Shown one piece after another: positions 35,338-42,466 of a stretch of DNA of 42,466 nucleotides. Numbering within the stretch: the first letter of the stretch is position 1; every line of letters begins with the position of its first letter. A program made the translations under genes and the position numbers. The notes under the pieces are model-generated. The model worked only from the letters and a program-made list of their open reading frames with translations, ran no database searches and had not been told where the DNA came from. The DNA lies in NCBI GenBank assembly GCA_964387645.1, contig CAYLYM010000017.1, positions 1-42,466 on the forward strand, read 5' to 3'. Source of the stretch: CAYLYM01 sp964387645 (GTDB lineage Bacteria > Calditrichota > Calditrichia > RBG-13-44-9).

Positions 35338-36513
35338 ATGAAATATTGCGTGGTAGTTCACTATTCAGAGATTGGTTTGAAGGGCAAAAATCGTGGACAG
35401 TTTGAGGAACAACTTCGCTACAACATACAATTATCGCTAAAAGGTCTTCAAATTCAATCGGTACAGAGAACTTTTGGCCGGTTGCTTATCCTGCTACCAG
35501 ATTGTTTTGATTGGCCCAAAATTCGGGAACGTTTACAAACCGTTTTTGGAATTGCCCATTTTTCATTGGCCATGCTAACAGATCAAGACATGGAGCATAT
35601 TCAAGCGGCTGCCATGGAGCAAATGTCTGCTAAAGAATTTAAGTCATTTAGAGTAACAACGAAAAGGGCACAAAAGGAATTTCCCCTGAATTCTTCTCAG
35701 GTGAACGCCCAGATAGGTGCAGCAATTCAACAACAAACGGGAGCCCAAGTAAATCTGAATAATCCCGAGGTTACCTGTTATATTGAAATTTTCAATAAAA
35801 ATGCTCTGATTTACTCCGAGAAGGTTCCAGGATTAAGAGGTTTGCCATCCGGTATTAGTGAAAAAGCTGTTTCGTTACTTTCTTCTGGAATTGATTCACC
35901 AGTGGCTTCCTGGAAAATAATGAAACGTGGTGTAAGAGTAATTTTTGTTCATTTTCATAGTGTACCTGCTACCAGCGAAGCGTCTATTGAAAATACCAAA
36001 AGGATTGTAGAAATTTTGACACGTTATCAATACAAGTCGAAACTTTATCTGGTTCCCTTTTTGAATATTCAACAGCAGATTATGATCGGCGCGCCTCCAA
36101 AATATCGCGTTTTGTTGTATCGCCGGAGTATGTTTCGGCTGGCAGAACGAATTGCTACAATCGAAAAGGCGAATGCTTTAGTTACAGGGGAAAATGTGGC
36201 ACAGGTTGCTTCACAGACATTGAGTAATATACGTTCTATTAATGACGCTGTTTGTTTGCCTGTTCTCCGTCCGTTAGCTGGAGAAGATAAATTGGAAATT
36301 ACTGAATTGGCTCAGAAAATTGGAACATTTGAAATATCAATAGAACCTTATGAAGATTGTTGTTCGCTTTATGTACCGCAGCACCCGGCAATTTATTCCA
36401 GTCCAGAAAAGTTGCAATCTATCGAAGATTCTTTGAAGCTGGATAGTTTTTATGAAGAAGCTTTAGAAAAAACTCAGATAATTAAATTTAAATATTTTAG
36501 CAAAAAGTTGTAA
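35338..36513 (+). CDS. thiI: tRNA 4-thiouridine sulfurtransferase ThiI
   Basis: A 391-residue enzyme that adenylates U8 of tRNA and inserts sulfur to make s4U; some also serve thiamine thiazole synthesis. The N-terminal ferredoxin-like and THUMP domains (about 1-170) show VVHYSEIGLKGKNRGQFE and FKSFRVTTKRAQKEFPLNS. The PP-loop ATPase domain starts at VSLLSSGIDSPVASW (SGIDSP 183-188), and the conserved disulfide-partner Cys lies in EDCCSLYVPQHP near the end. No C-terminal rhodanese domain is present, as in the Bacillus type, so the sulfur donor must be supplied differently from E. coli. The start is ATG 35338 with AAGG 7 bp upstream; codons from the TTG at 35263 have no support. Its stop codon overlaps the U-tract of the minus-strand RNA candidate. 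Confidence 0.95.
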   Translation: MKYCVVVHYSEIGLKGKNRGQFEEQLRYNIQLSLKGLQIQSVQRTFGRLLILLPDCFDWPKIRERLQTVFGIAHFSLAMLTDQDMEHIQAAAMEQMSAKEFKSFRVTTKRAQKEFPLNSSQVNAQIGAAIQQQTGAQVNLNNPEVTCYIEIFNKNALIYSEKVPGLRGLPSGISEKAVSLLSSGIDSPVASWKIMKRGVRVIFVHFHSVPATSEASIENTKRIVEILTRYQYKSKLYLVPFLNIQQQIMIGAPPKYRVLLYRRSMFRLAERIATIEKANALVTGENVAQVASQTLSNIRSINDAVCLPVLRPLAGEDKLEITELAQKIGTFEISIEPYEDCCSLYVPQHPAIYSSPEKLQSIEDSLKLDSFYEEALEKTQIIKFKYFSKKL

Positions 36514-36603
36514 AAAAAGGGGGTATCACCGGATAAATCTATCTTGAGGAGGCACTATGAGCGGTTAAGCTAATCCCGCGCGTAACTGTTCCAGTGATAC
36601 CCC
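36512..36603 (-). ncRNA. Candidate structured small RNA or 3' element, ending in a terminator
   Basis: A 14-bp stem pairs 36590-36603 with 36520-36533. On the minus strand it reads GGGGUAUCACUGGA / UCCGGUGAUACCCC, with a single U-G wobble that would be a C-A mismatch if the plus strand were transcribed, so the minus strand is the better RNA. TTTTTTT follows directly (36518-36512), as in an intrinsic terminator. Inside lies a second stem GCGG/CCGC (36561-36564 with 36576-36579) extended by UUA/UAA, and then an unpaired CCUCCUC (36548-36554) that matches the core of the anti-Shine-Dalgarno sequence. GAGGAGG about 80 nt upstream (36634-36640) is complementary to it and could make a pseudoknot. 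It lies about 170 bp after the stop of the minus-strand Cys-cluster gene, so it may be its 3' end rather than a free RNA. I could not match it to tRNA, tmRNA, 6S or SRP RNA. Confidence 0.6.
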
Positions 36604-36774
36604 ATAATTTGTTTACCATTTTTTATGAATGTAGTTCCCTCCTCTATTATTAATTTTTTTCTTTTTAAAAATTGTTAAAAAACTGTTTTTTGATTGAAGA
36701 AGTAGTGTGAAGATTTTGATTAAATCTTTGAAATTGAAGATAGAAATATTACTAAAATAAGTAGAAGATACTTC

Positions 36775-37125
36775 TCAATAATTCTCATCCCGAACAAATT
36801 TTTCACAAGTATCATTTAGCTGAACTTCAATATTTCTCAATTGGCATTTGTAATAAAAATTTTCTATTTCACCTTTATTTTCACTTATATGAATGAATGA
36901 CAATCGGTATTTGCAAAACTGGCAAGTTCGAGGCGATTGTTTTTGTTTGATTGACTGATTTACGCTAATTCGATAAAAAAAACGTGAAATACTTTCTATG
37001 TAGAAAGAAACTTGCTGTAATAGATTTTTTATTCTTAAAAGAATGATTATTTGAAAGATAAAAAGGCAAACTATGGTACCTGCTAATACTCCCATAATTA
37101 CCGGATTATTTAAAAACTCATTCAT
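36775..37125 (-). CDS. Membrane-anchored protein with a Cys cluster
   Basis: A 116-residue protein with one N-terminal membrane helix (about 7-33, VIMGVLAGTIVCLFIFQIIILL), a short coiled linker, a basic segment, and a soluble C-terminal part with four Cys: CQFC and, further on, YKCQLRN and DTCEKF. The spacing fits a small zinc-binding fold. The biochemical role is unknown. The start is ATG 37125, with GAGGG 4 bp upstream; codons before it in the same frame begin with non-ATG starts and lack a binding site. Its transcript would run into the structured element at 36603-36512. Confidence 0.72.
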   Translation of the reverse strand: MNEFLNNPVIMGVLAGTIVCLFIFQIIILLRIKNLLQQVSFYIESISRFFYRISVNQSIKQKQSPRTCQFCKYRLSFIHISENKGEIENFYYKCQLRNIEVQLNDTCEKFVRDENY

Positions 37126-37897
37126 AAAACCCTCGATACTTTTATATTTTATAATACTATACAATCCATTGTAAGTTCGAAATATTTTCTATTAAATATT
37201 TTCGTCAAAATATTAAAAAAATTAATACCTTTATAATTTTTCTGTATATAAAGAGATGGAATTTTACTATTTGATCAGAGAAACATGTTACAGAATTTAA
37301 TCAACGAGAATATTTTGAGCTAGATAGATAGCGGCTCTAATTAATCTCAATATTTTTCACTCCCTCAAAGTTTACGGAAAACGCCGAGTTAATAATATTA
37401 TTAAGACTAAATTTGATGATAATAAGATTATTTTAATTCATATTGTATCATTATTTAAAAACAACCTTACGTCTTCTGTACCTCTGCAGTTCGTCTTGGG
37501 GAGGAATTACCATGTAATATATAAATTTAACTTAAAAATGATTCGTATATTTTAATACAAACTGTAAAATCTATTTATATGCAAATTTAAATTTCTATTC
37601 ATGTCTTTAATTTTTTTATTGTGTGAACAAAATAAGGCTTTAAAAATTAAACATAGACGTATACTAAAGTAAGGTAATCAAGAAATAAGAAATAATATTA
37701 CAGACAAAGATTTAGTATCTTGGTTTTATTAACGATGATATTATTTTTAAATTCTTTTCAATTAGTGCAATTTTTTCTCAATGGTTTTTAAAATCCATTT
37801 CTTAGATCGACATATCCATTATTTCTGGTAAGAAAATATTATTTTAATGCCCTCGTTTCAAGCCTACACGATTCATTATTGGTCTTTTCTTATGTCC
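37126..37897. other. Gene-free AT-rich stretch
   Basis: 772 bases with no supportable gene. GGGGAGG stands before an ATG that is followed at once by TAA (37513-37518), so no peptide can be made. The rest has no repeat or structure that I can defend. Confidence 0.5.
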
Positions 37898-39175
37898 CTA
37901 ATTGTATTCTTCATCATAGTAGTCTGGATGCAAGTAATAGTCTCCAAATCCTGTACGATCGACGAACACGAAAACTTTCCGTAAACTATAATAACGCCAT
38001 ATTTCAAATGGGTAAGTACCCATTTCAAAAGGATATCTTTCAATATCGTCTGGTGGGCCAAATTTGATATAGATTCTGCCTCGGTCTGTACGCCATCCCT
38101 CGGTGGTCATTGTCGAAAAACTTTCTGTAGCGATATTAACCCGCTGGAAATATTCGTCCATAAGTTCGTTTTTTTCTGTTTCAGGATCAGGATCCATTCT
38201 CTTCCAAAACCGCTTAAAATATGCAAGTCGTTCCTCATAAGGTTGTTTTAGCGCCCAATCAATCGAGTCAGCATCCATGATATACCGCATTTGTTCCAGA
38301 GCTAGGTTGAGATCTTTAGGCTTTTCAGGAGTTAAGGTCCAGAAAAAGGTAAAGAATTTATGGCTCGAAATTGTTTTTCCGTGATATTTTCCACTAAGCC
38401 TTAATTCGTAACTGTTTTGATCAAAGTGTTCTCTATTTATTCGAACGAAATGTTCGTTATAATTTCCTTTGTTAACAACATAATATTGGTTAATTTGATG
38501 AATAGAATTTCTGGCGTCGTGGATTGAATATTTAATTGTTAATGTATCGTGTGGATCTTTAACTACTGTAGTAAAATAAAAGTAAATATATTTACCGCTT
38601 CCGCTAAAATTATTCAAAAGACTGGGTTCAAAAGAAACGATGCGTCCCAGGCTGTCTCTTTTGAATTTCTGAAAGAATAGTAAATCACTGATGAGAAAGT
38701 CTGTTCCATCCCAATCTTCAACATTAAATTTAATTTTTCGATTAACCTGTTTATTACTATTTTTATCCAAAACGGTAATAATGGCATTATATTCCCCCGC
38801 GGGAAGCTGTATGTCTGTACTAAAAGTATTTTTTATCTCGCGCGAATTTGTTTCATCGAAATTATTAGTTTCTATCCTTTTCGTAACCGTTTTATTAAAA
38901 ACCGATTTTTTATTTTGATCATTGACAAAGATCTCGTATTGAATTTCAGCATAGAAAATATTACCATTCTTTAGAAAAGTTAAATCATCGTTTATCATCT
39001 GAATAAAAATTCTTACTATTCTGTTTTGACCATCCTGACTGAATGTTCTAAAAATACCCGTGCGAAAGAATGGCAGGCCTACGCCGCTCAACTTCGGTGC
39101 AGACATATACTGGGCGCTTAAATTGTAAAATAACGCGCTGATAATGATTAGTAGAATAGAATTAAAAAATTTCAT
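37898..39175 (-). CDS. GWxTD-domain protein
   Basis: A 425-residue exported protein. A signal peptide (about 1-21, ending LSAQ) is followed by a long beta-rich region with strand/loop composition (about 25-280). The C-terminal GWxTD domain (about 285-425) has LEQMRYIMDADSIDW, a RFWKRMDPDPETEKNELMDEYFQRV helix, and the naming motif EGWRTDRGRIYIKFGPPDDIER, then FEIWRYYSL. The biochemical function of this domain is not established. It begins right at the rimO stop (TGATG, one-base overlap), with GGAGG 4 bp before the ATG at 39175; an ATG at 39178 would leave too little space. The gene is therefore translationally coupled to rimO. The coupling is what the sequence shows; a shared function is not implied. 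Confidence 0.9.
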   Translation of the reverse strand: MKFFNSILLIIISALFYNLSAQYMSAPKLSGVGLPFFRTGIFRTFSQDGQNRIVRIFIQMINDDLTFLKNGNIFYAEIQYEIFVNDQNKKSVFNKTVTKRIETNNFDETNSREIKNTFSTDIQLPAGEYNAIITVLDKNSNKQVNRKIKFNVEDWDGTDFLISDLLFFQKFKRDSLGRIVSFEPSLLNNFSGSGKYIYFYFTTVVKDPHDTLTIKYSIHDARNSIHQINQYYVVNKGNYNEHFVRINREHFDQNSYELRLSGKYHGKTISSHKFFTFFWTLTPEKPKDLNLALEQMRYIMDADSIDWALKQPYEERLAYFKRFWKRMDPDPETEKNELMDEYFQRVNIATESFSTMTTEGWRTDRGRIYIKFGPPDDIERYPFEMGTYPFEIWRYYSLRKVFVFVDRTGFGDYYLHPDYYDEEYN

Positions 39176-40503
39176 CATTCCTCCAAAATTTCTCCAAATA
39201 ATTCATATTCTCCTGCATCAATAATTTTAACGTTATAAAAATGACCAGGTTTAATTTTTACTTTAATATTTTCTATGATCACTTCATTATCTATTTCGGG
39301 AGAATCTGCGTAGGTTCGGCCAATGGCCGAATGTGTTTCTGGTTGAACTTCATCAACGAGTACACGAAACACTTTACCGATTTTTGTCTTATTTTTTTTC
39401 CTTGATATTTTTTGTTGAATTTTCATAATCTGATCACGTCGATATTCCATAATCTCCGTCGGTGGATGAGGTAGCTGATAGGCAGCAGTATTTTCTTCAG
39501 GAGAATATTTAAATACACCTAAACGATCGAACTCAAATTCCTGAATGAAATCCGTAAGAATTCGAAAATCTTCGTCTGTTTCCCCCGGGTGTCCAACAAT
39601 AAGGGTAGTACGCAGGGCAACATCAGAAATCCGTTCGCGTAATTTTTTAAGAATTCTTTTTATCTGTCGCGAATTTCCACCTCGTTTCATGATCTGAAGC
39701 ATTTTGTCGGAAATATGTTGTATTGGTATATCAACATAAGGAACGATTTTTGAACTTTGTGCGAACACCTCGATTAATTCGTCCGGAAAAGTTGTGGGAT
39801 AAGCGTAATGCAAGCGAATCCACTCAATCCCTTCAATTTTTTCCAGCTCTTTTAATAAATCAGCAATTCTTTGTTTTTTATAGAGGTCCAGACCATAAAA
39901 TGTGGTATCTTGTGCAACGAGAATAAGTTCAATTACTCCTTGTGAAGCCAATTGTGCAGCTTCTTTAAGGATATCTTCAAACTTTCTACTACGATATCGA
40001 CCTCGCATTAATGGAATAGCACAAAAAGCACATTTGTGGTTGCATCCTTCCGAAATTTTAAGATAGGAAAAATGTCTTTGTTGGGATAAATACCGATGTT
40101 TATAGAGACGATCGGGTGATTTTGGAGAAATATCTAAGTACTTAAGTATATTGAGAAAATCTTCGGTTCCAAAGTACTCATCAACCTCAGGAATCTCTTT
40201 TCGTAAATCCTCCTGGTATCGTTTCGAAAGACAGCCACAAACCAACAATTTTATATCCGGCCGATTCTCTTTAATTTTTCCAGCTTCTAAAATAGCGTCG
40301 ATAGATTCCTCTTTCGCCTGTCTAATAAATCCACATGTATTTACAATAAGCACATTTGCTTCTTCTGGATTTTCTGTTAAAGTAATATTATTTGCTTTAA
40401 ATTGGCCCATTAAAATTTCTGAATCATAAAGGTTCTTGGAACATCCCAGTGTAGTAATATGTACTCGAAGGTCTTTTTTACCATTATTGTTCTTGTTTGT
40501 CAA
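39175..40503 (-). CDS. rimO: Ribosomal protein S12 methylthiotransferase RimO
   Basis: A 442-residue radical-SAM enzyme that adds a methylthio group to Asp88 of ribosomal protein S12. The N-terminal UPF0004 domain has three Cys for the auxiliary cluster: Cys21 (LGCSKNLYDSE, a RimO mark), Cys57 (NTCGFI) and Cys91 (CGCLSKRY). The radical-SAM motif CNHKCAFC (Cys154, Cys158, Cys161) is followed by AIPLMRGRYRSR, and a C-terminal TRAM domain (about 375-442) ends the protein. The start is probably TTG 40503, since GGAGGG lies 4-5 bp before it; a GTG four codons earlier overlaps that site. It is coupled to the GWxTD gene. RimO rather than MiaB is chosen on the TLGCSKNLYDSE and GRYRSR blocks. Confidence 0.95.
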   Translation of the reverse strand: MTNKNNNGKKDLRVHITTLGCSKNLYDSEILMGQFKANNITLTENPEEANVLIVNTCGFIRQAKEESIDAILEAGKIKENRPDIKLLVCGCLSKRYQEDLRKEIPEVDEYFGTEDFLNILKYLDISPKSPDRLYKHRYLSQQRHFSYLKISEGCNHKCAFCAIPLMRGRYRSRKFEDILKEAAQLASQGVIELILVAQDTTFYGLDLYKKQRIADLLKELEKIEGIEWIRLHYAYPTTFPDELIEVFAQSSKIVPYVDIPIQHISDKMLQIMKRGGNSRQIKRILKKLRERISDVALRTTLIVGHPGETDEDFRILTDFIQEFEFDRLGVFKYSPEENTAAYQLPHPPTEIMEYRRDQIMKIQQKISRKKNKTKIGKVFRVLVDEVQPETHSAIGRTYADSPEIDNEVIIENIKVKIKPGHFYNVKIIDAGEYELFGEILEE

Positions 40504-40906
40504 AAAACCCTCCACAATTACCTAAACCTATTCTAAAGCAGTAAAGATATTGTAATCTTAAAGCACACTTTAGAATATTATGATTCCTTTCTAATATATT
40601 GAATTATCTTTGCTTTTCGGAGACAATAATTATCTTACATTTTTTATTTAAATTGTTCTTTTTTTTAAATTTATCAATTATTTGACTTATGTTTTTAATT
40701 TAGAATATAAAAAATAAATAACGATCCGTTAAATTATTTCACATTGCTTAAGTTAAAAACAATAGAATATATATACAAGAATTTGTTTGGTGAAAATGAA
40801 TCATTTTACCCTTGGTATTTTTGCATAATTTGGCTTGAATTTAATAAATTGATAAATAAGTTTCTTAAATTTTAAAGATAAATTTGTTTTTTTAAATGGT
40901 TAGCAA
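40504..40906. other. AT-rich intergenic region
   Basis: 403 bases between rimO (minus) and the isoaspartyl-peptidase pseudogene (plus). It should hold the rimO promoter. No feature could be placed. Confidence 0.5.
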
Positions 40907-41814
40907 ATGATTCAACCGCGGTTGATTGTTCATGGTCGGGCTGGGACATGCCGGAACTGTTCCATTGGGCTCATATAGAGGGCTGTTATTGTGCTATTTG
41001 AGAGATCTACCCTGGATTGTGTAAAGGTATGCTTGCGCTGGACGCAGTAAAAGCTACTGTAAAAATACTTGAAGAGGATCCCACGTTTAATGCGGGTAGA
41101 GGAGCTTTCTTAAATGCCGTGGGCGAAATTGAATTAGATGCAATTATCTGTGATGGAAGAACTCTGGATTTTGGTGCAGTAGCAGCTATTCAGATTATTC
41201 TACATTCAGTTTCTGCAGCACGTCTGGTGTTGAAAAAAAGTGAACATTACCTGGTGGTGGGGAGAGGAACAATGGCTTTCCTCAGGAATCAGGGAATTCA
41301 GGAAGTTCCGATAGAAGAATTGCTCACCGAATGGGAAAGGGATTTTTACATTAAAATTAAAAACGATCCAAATTTTACTACTCGTGAACCTTTTGAACCT
41401 TATCCGAAGGTAACGGTTGATGTTTTGTAGCAATGGATCATCTGGGTAATCTGGCTACTGCCACATCTACCGGGAGAACACTTCGAAAACTTCCTGATCG
41501 GGTAGGGGGGGGCGCACATTATGGGTGCTGGCGCATAAACAGATAAAACAATTGATGCGGATTTAGCTATTGGCTATGGTGAATCAATTATGCGATTTCT
41601 TTTAAGAAAAGTTGTCAGCGATGCATTCCAAATATACTAAGCCATGGAAGCGGCTCGTTTGTGTATTGTTCAGATGGTGTGGCGAGTGAATGGACTGGGT
41701 GATATAATTGGTATCAATCCTAAAGTGGAGTATGCTTATCATTACAACACAACTTATATGACCTTCACTTATTATGATCCGAATGTGGGGATTATCTCAA
41801 AAATAAAAATATGA
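40907..41814 (+). pseudogene. Decayed isoaspartyl peptidase/L-asparaginase (Ntn-hydrolase, threonine type)
   Basis: The original gene began at ATG 40907 (MIQPRLIVHGRAGT, family PRLIVHGGAGT) and is stopped by TAG at 40976. The next stretch in another frame reads EGCYCAI-stop, then KGMLALDAVKATVKILEEDPTFNAGRG. It stays open to the stop at 41428 with ELDAIICDGRTLDFGAVAA, HSVSAARLVL and the nucleophile region VTVDV (Thr, family GTVGAV; ACG at 41413-41415). After a frameshift come VAMDHLGNLATATSTG, GAGA-stop-TDKTIDADLAIGYGESIMRFLL, and WRVNGLGDIIGINPKVEYAYHYNT, matching the beta-subunit. There are at least two frameshifts, several stops and an 8-G run (41505-41512). The order and coverage of all domains show recent loss. 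Confidence 0.88.
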
Positions 41815-42466
41815 GAAATTCTAAGATAAAAAAAATTTCTTGGCTTTTCTAACTATTAAGAGTGGTTCGTGATGATGATTTCATCATGTCATTTTTTACA
41901 AGGAATTCCTTTATGTCGAATCCCGCCATGTAAGCTTTTATAGTACGTCGTTCCTTAATATTTTTACCTGGAATTTTCTGCTATCAAGTCATGGGATCCC
42001 GTTTAAAACTTGCGAAAATGAGAGTATCTGATAAGTTTATCTTTGTTCCGCACAGATGAGAAAAATAATGAATTTTAAAAAAAGCATGTTGATTGTTCGG
42101 GATGAGAATATCATTATCCACAATAGATGTATTAGACAATTGTTATTAACATTAAATAAACAGTATTTTAGGATGAAGTTGGGTTACTTAAGTTGACATG
42201 CCTGACATAAGTATTGAATAAGTAAATGATTGCAAAACAAAATTCCTGAAACAACTGCATATTTCCTACTTTGTAATAATTGCCAATTTTTATTGTTATT
42301 AATTCATCCTGATTTTAGCCGAGCCATTTGAGTATTATAAGTATTTTGTTTAAAATAATCCCCTCTTACGAACCTGGATGGTTTGGCATCCCGATTATTC
42401 CGGGTGAAAAAAATCGTGATTAATAACCCCGATTTTCGCACTTCCTGTGCTCATCGGGATCACAAC
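41815..42466. other. Gene-free right end of the window
   Basis: 652 bases with no supportable gene. It has an ATGATGA-TT-TCATCAT palindrome (41872-41887) and, near the edge, a GC-richer nested hairpin region (42388-42460). A 43-codon frame at 42068 has no binding site or motif. Confidence 0.5.
42388..42460. repeat. Nested inverted repeats at the window edge
   Basis: ATCCCGAT (42388-42395) pairs with ATCGGGAT (42453-42460). Inside lie CCCG/CGGG (42390-42393 with 42401-42404) and GCAC-TTCCT-GTGC (42438-42450). The block is GC-richer than its surroundings. It could be a REP-like intergenic repeat, the end of a structured RNA or a terminator of a gene beyond the window. Confidence 0.5.

Noticed and set aside
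36545..36568. Three-codon plus-strand frame (ATG AGC GGT TAA) behind GAGGAGG
   Set aside because: It lies inside the hairpin whose wobble pair and T-run favour the minus strand as RNA; too short to support as a peptide gene.
36517..36603. tRNA, tmRNA or SRP RNA identity for the hairpin
   Set aside because: No T-loop GTTCRANNC, no GGAAGNAGCAG-type SRP domain IV, and too short for tmRNA or 6S RNA.
37497..37518. GGGGAGG followed by ATG-TAA
   Set aside because: A start directly followed by a stop makes no peptide and nothing around it suggests a regulatory leader.

Overview
This is a 42.5 kb stretch of an AT-rich bacterial chromosome, mostly housekeeping genes. Several traits point to the Fibrobacteres-Chlorobi-Bacteroidetes (FCB) side of the tree, possibly Calditrichota, Ignavibacteriota or a related lineage. 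They are a secreted protein with a type IX secretion (T9SS) C-terminal sorting domain, a PorV/FadL-type outer-membrane protein, a GWxTD-domain protein beside rimO, DUF5683 and DUF6485 proteins, and a ClpC N-terminus of FCB type. The phylum call is an inference; no rRNA gene is present. I found no tRNA, CRISPR array, insertion sequence or phage gene.

Layout. 1-2.8 kb (minus): a sugar-phosphate/nucleotide operon, phosphomannomutase -> inositol monophosphatase -> PRPP synthetase (cut by the window edge). 3.1-6.05 kb (minus): an envelope operon of two unusual lipoproteins, one aromatic-rich with an SR-rich tail and one with a CXXCH haem motif, followed by a PorV/FadL-like barrel. 6.6-15.8 kb (plus): clpC, a small cupin, the DNA-uptake channel comEC, and the sdhCDAB succinate dehydrogenase operon. 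15.8-18.8 kb (minus): TsaC-like protein, RidA, lipid kinase, DUF5683 and DUF2279-like proteins. 19.2-22.2 kb (minus): the T9SS cargo protein, a four-helix membrane protein and CsrA. 22.4-25.9 kb (minus): a stress operon, unknown ORF -> Hsp20 -> DnaK -> GrpE. 26.2-29 kb: a DUF2809 membrane protein, a very acidic small protein, and the competence helicase ComM. 29.5-30.7 kb: a decayed secreted formylglycine-generating-enzyme-like gene. 30.7-33.4 kb (plus): DUF6485 and proA-proB. 34-36.5 kb: a previously unlisted 40-residue membrane peptide, a TIM-barrel protein and thiI. 36.5-36.6 kb: a candidate structured RNA. 36.8-40.5 kb (minus): a membrane/Cys-cluster protein, then rimO -> GWxTD protein. 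40.9-41.8 kb: a decayed isoaspartyl peptidase. The rest has no gene.

What stands out: (1) the stable RNA-like hairpin with a U-tract right after thiI, carrying an exposed anti-Shine-Dalgarno-type CCUCCUC; (2) the aromatic/SR lipoprotein pair with the CXXCH motif; (3) the 40-residue membrane peptide with a very strong ribosome binding site; (4) two recognisable, recently broken pseudogenes within 12 kb. Several start codons were moved from the longest reading frame to the codon with a correctly spaced Shine-Dalgarno sequence, as stated entry by entry.
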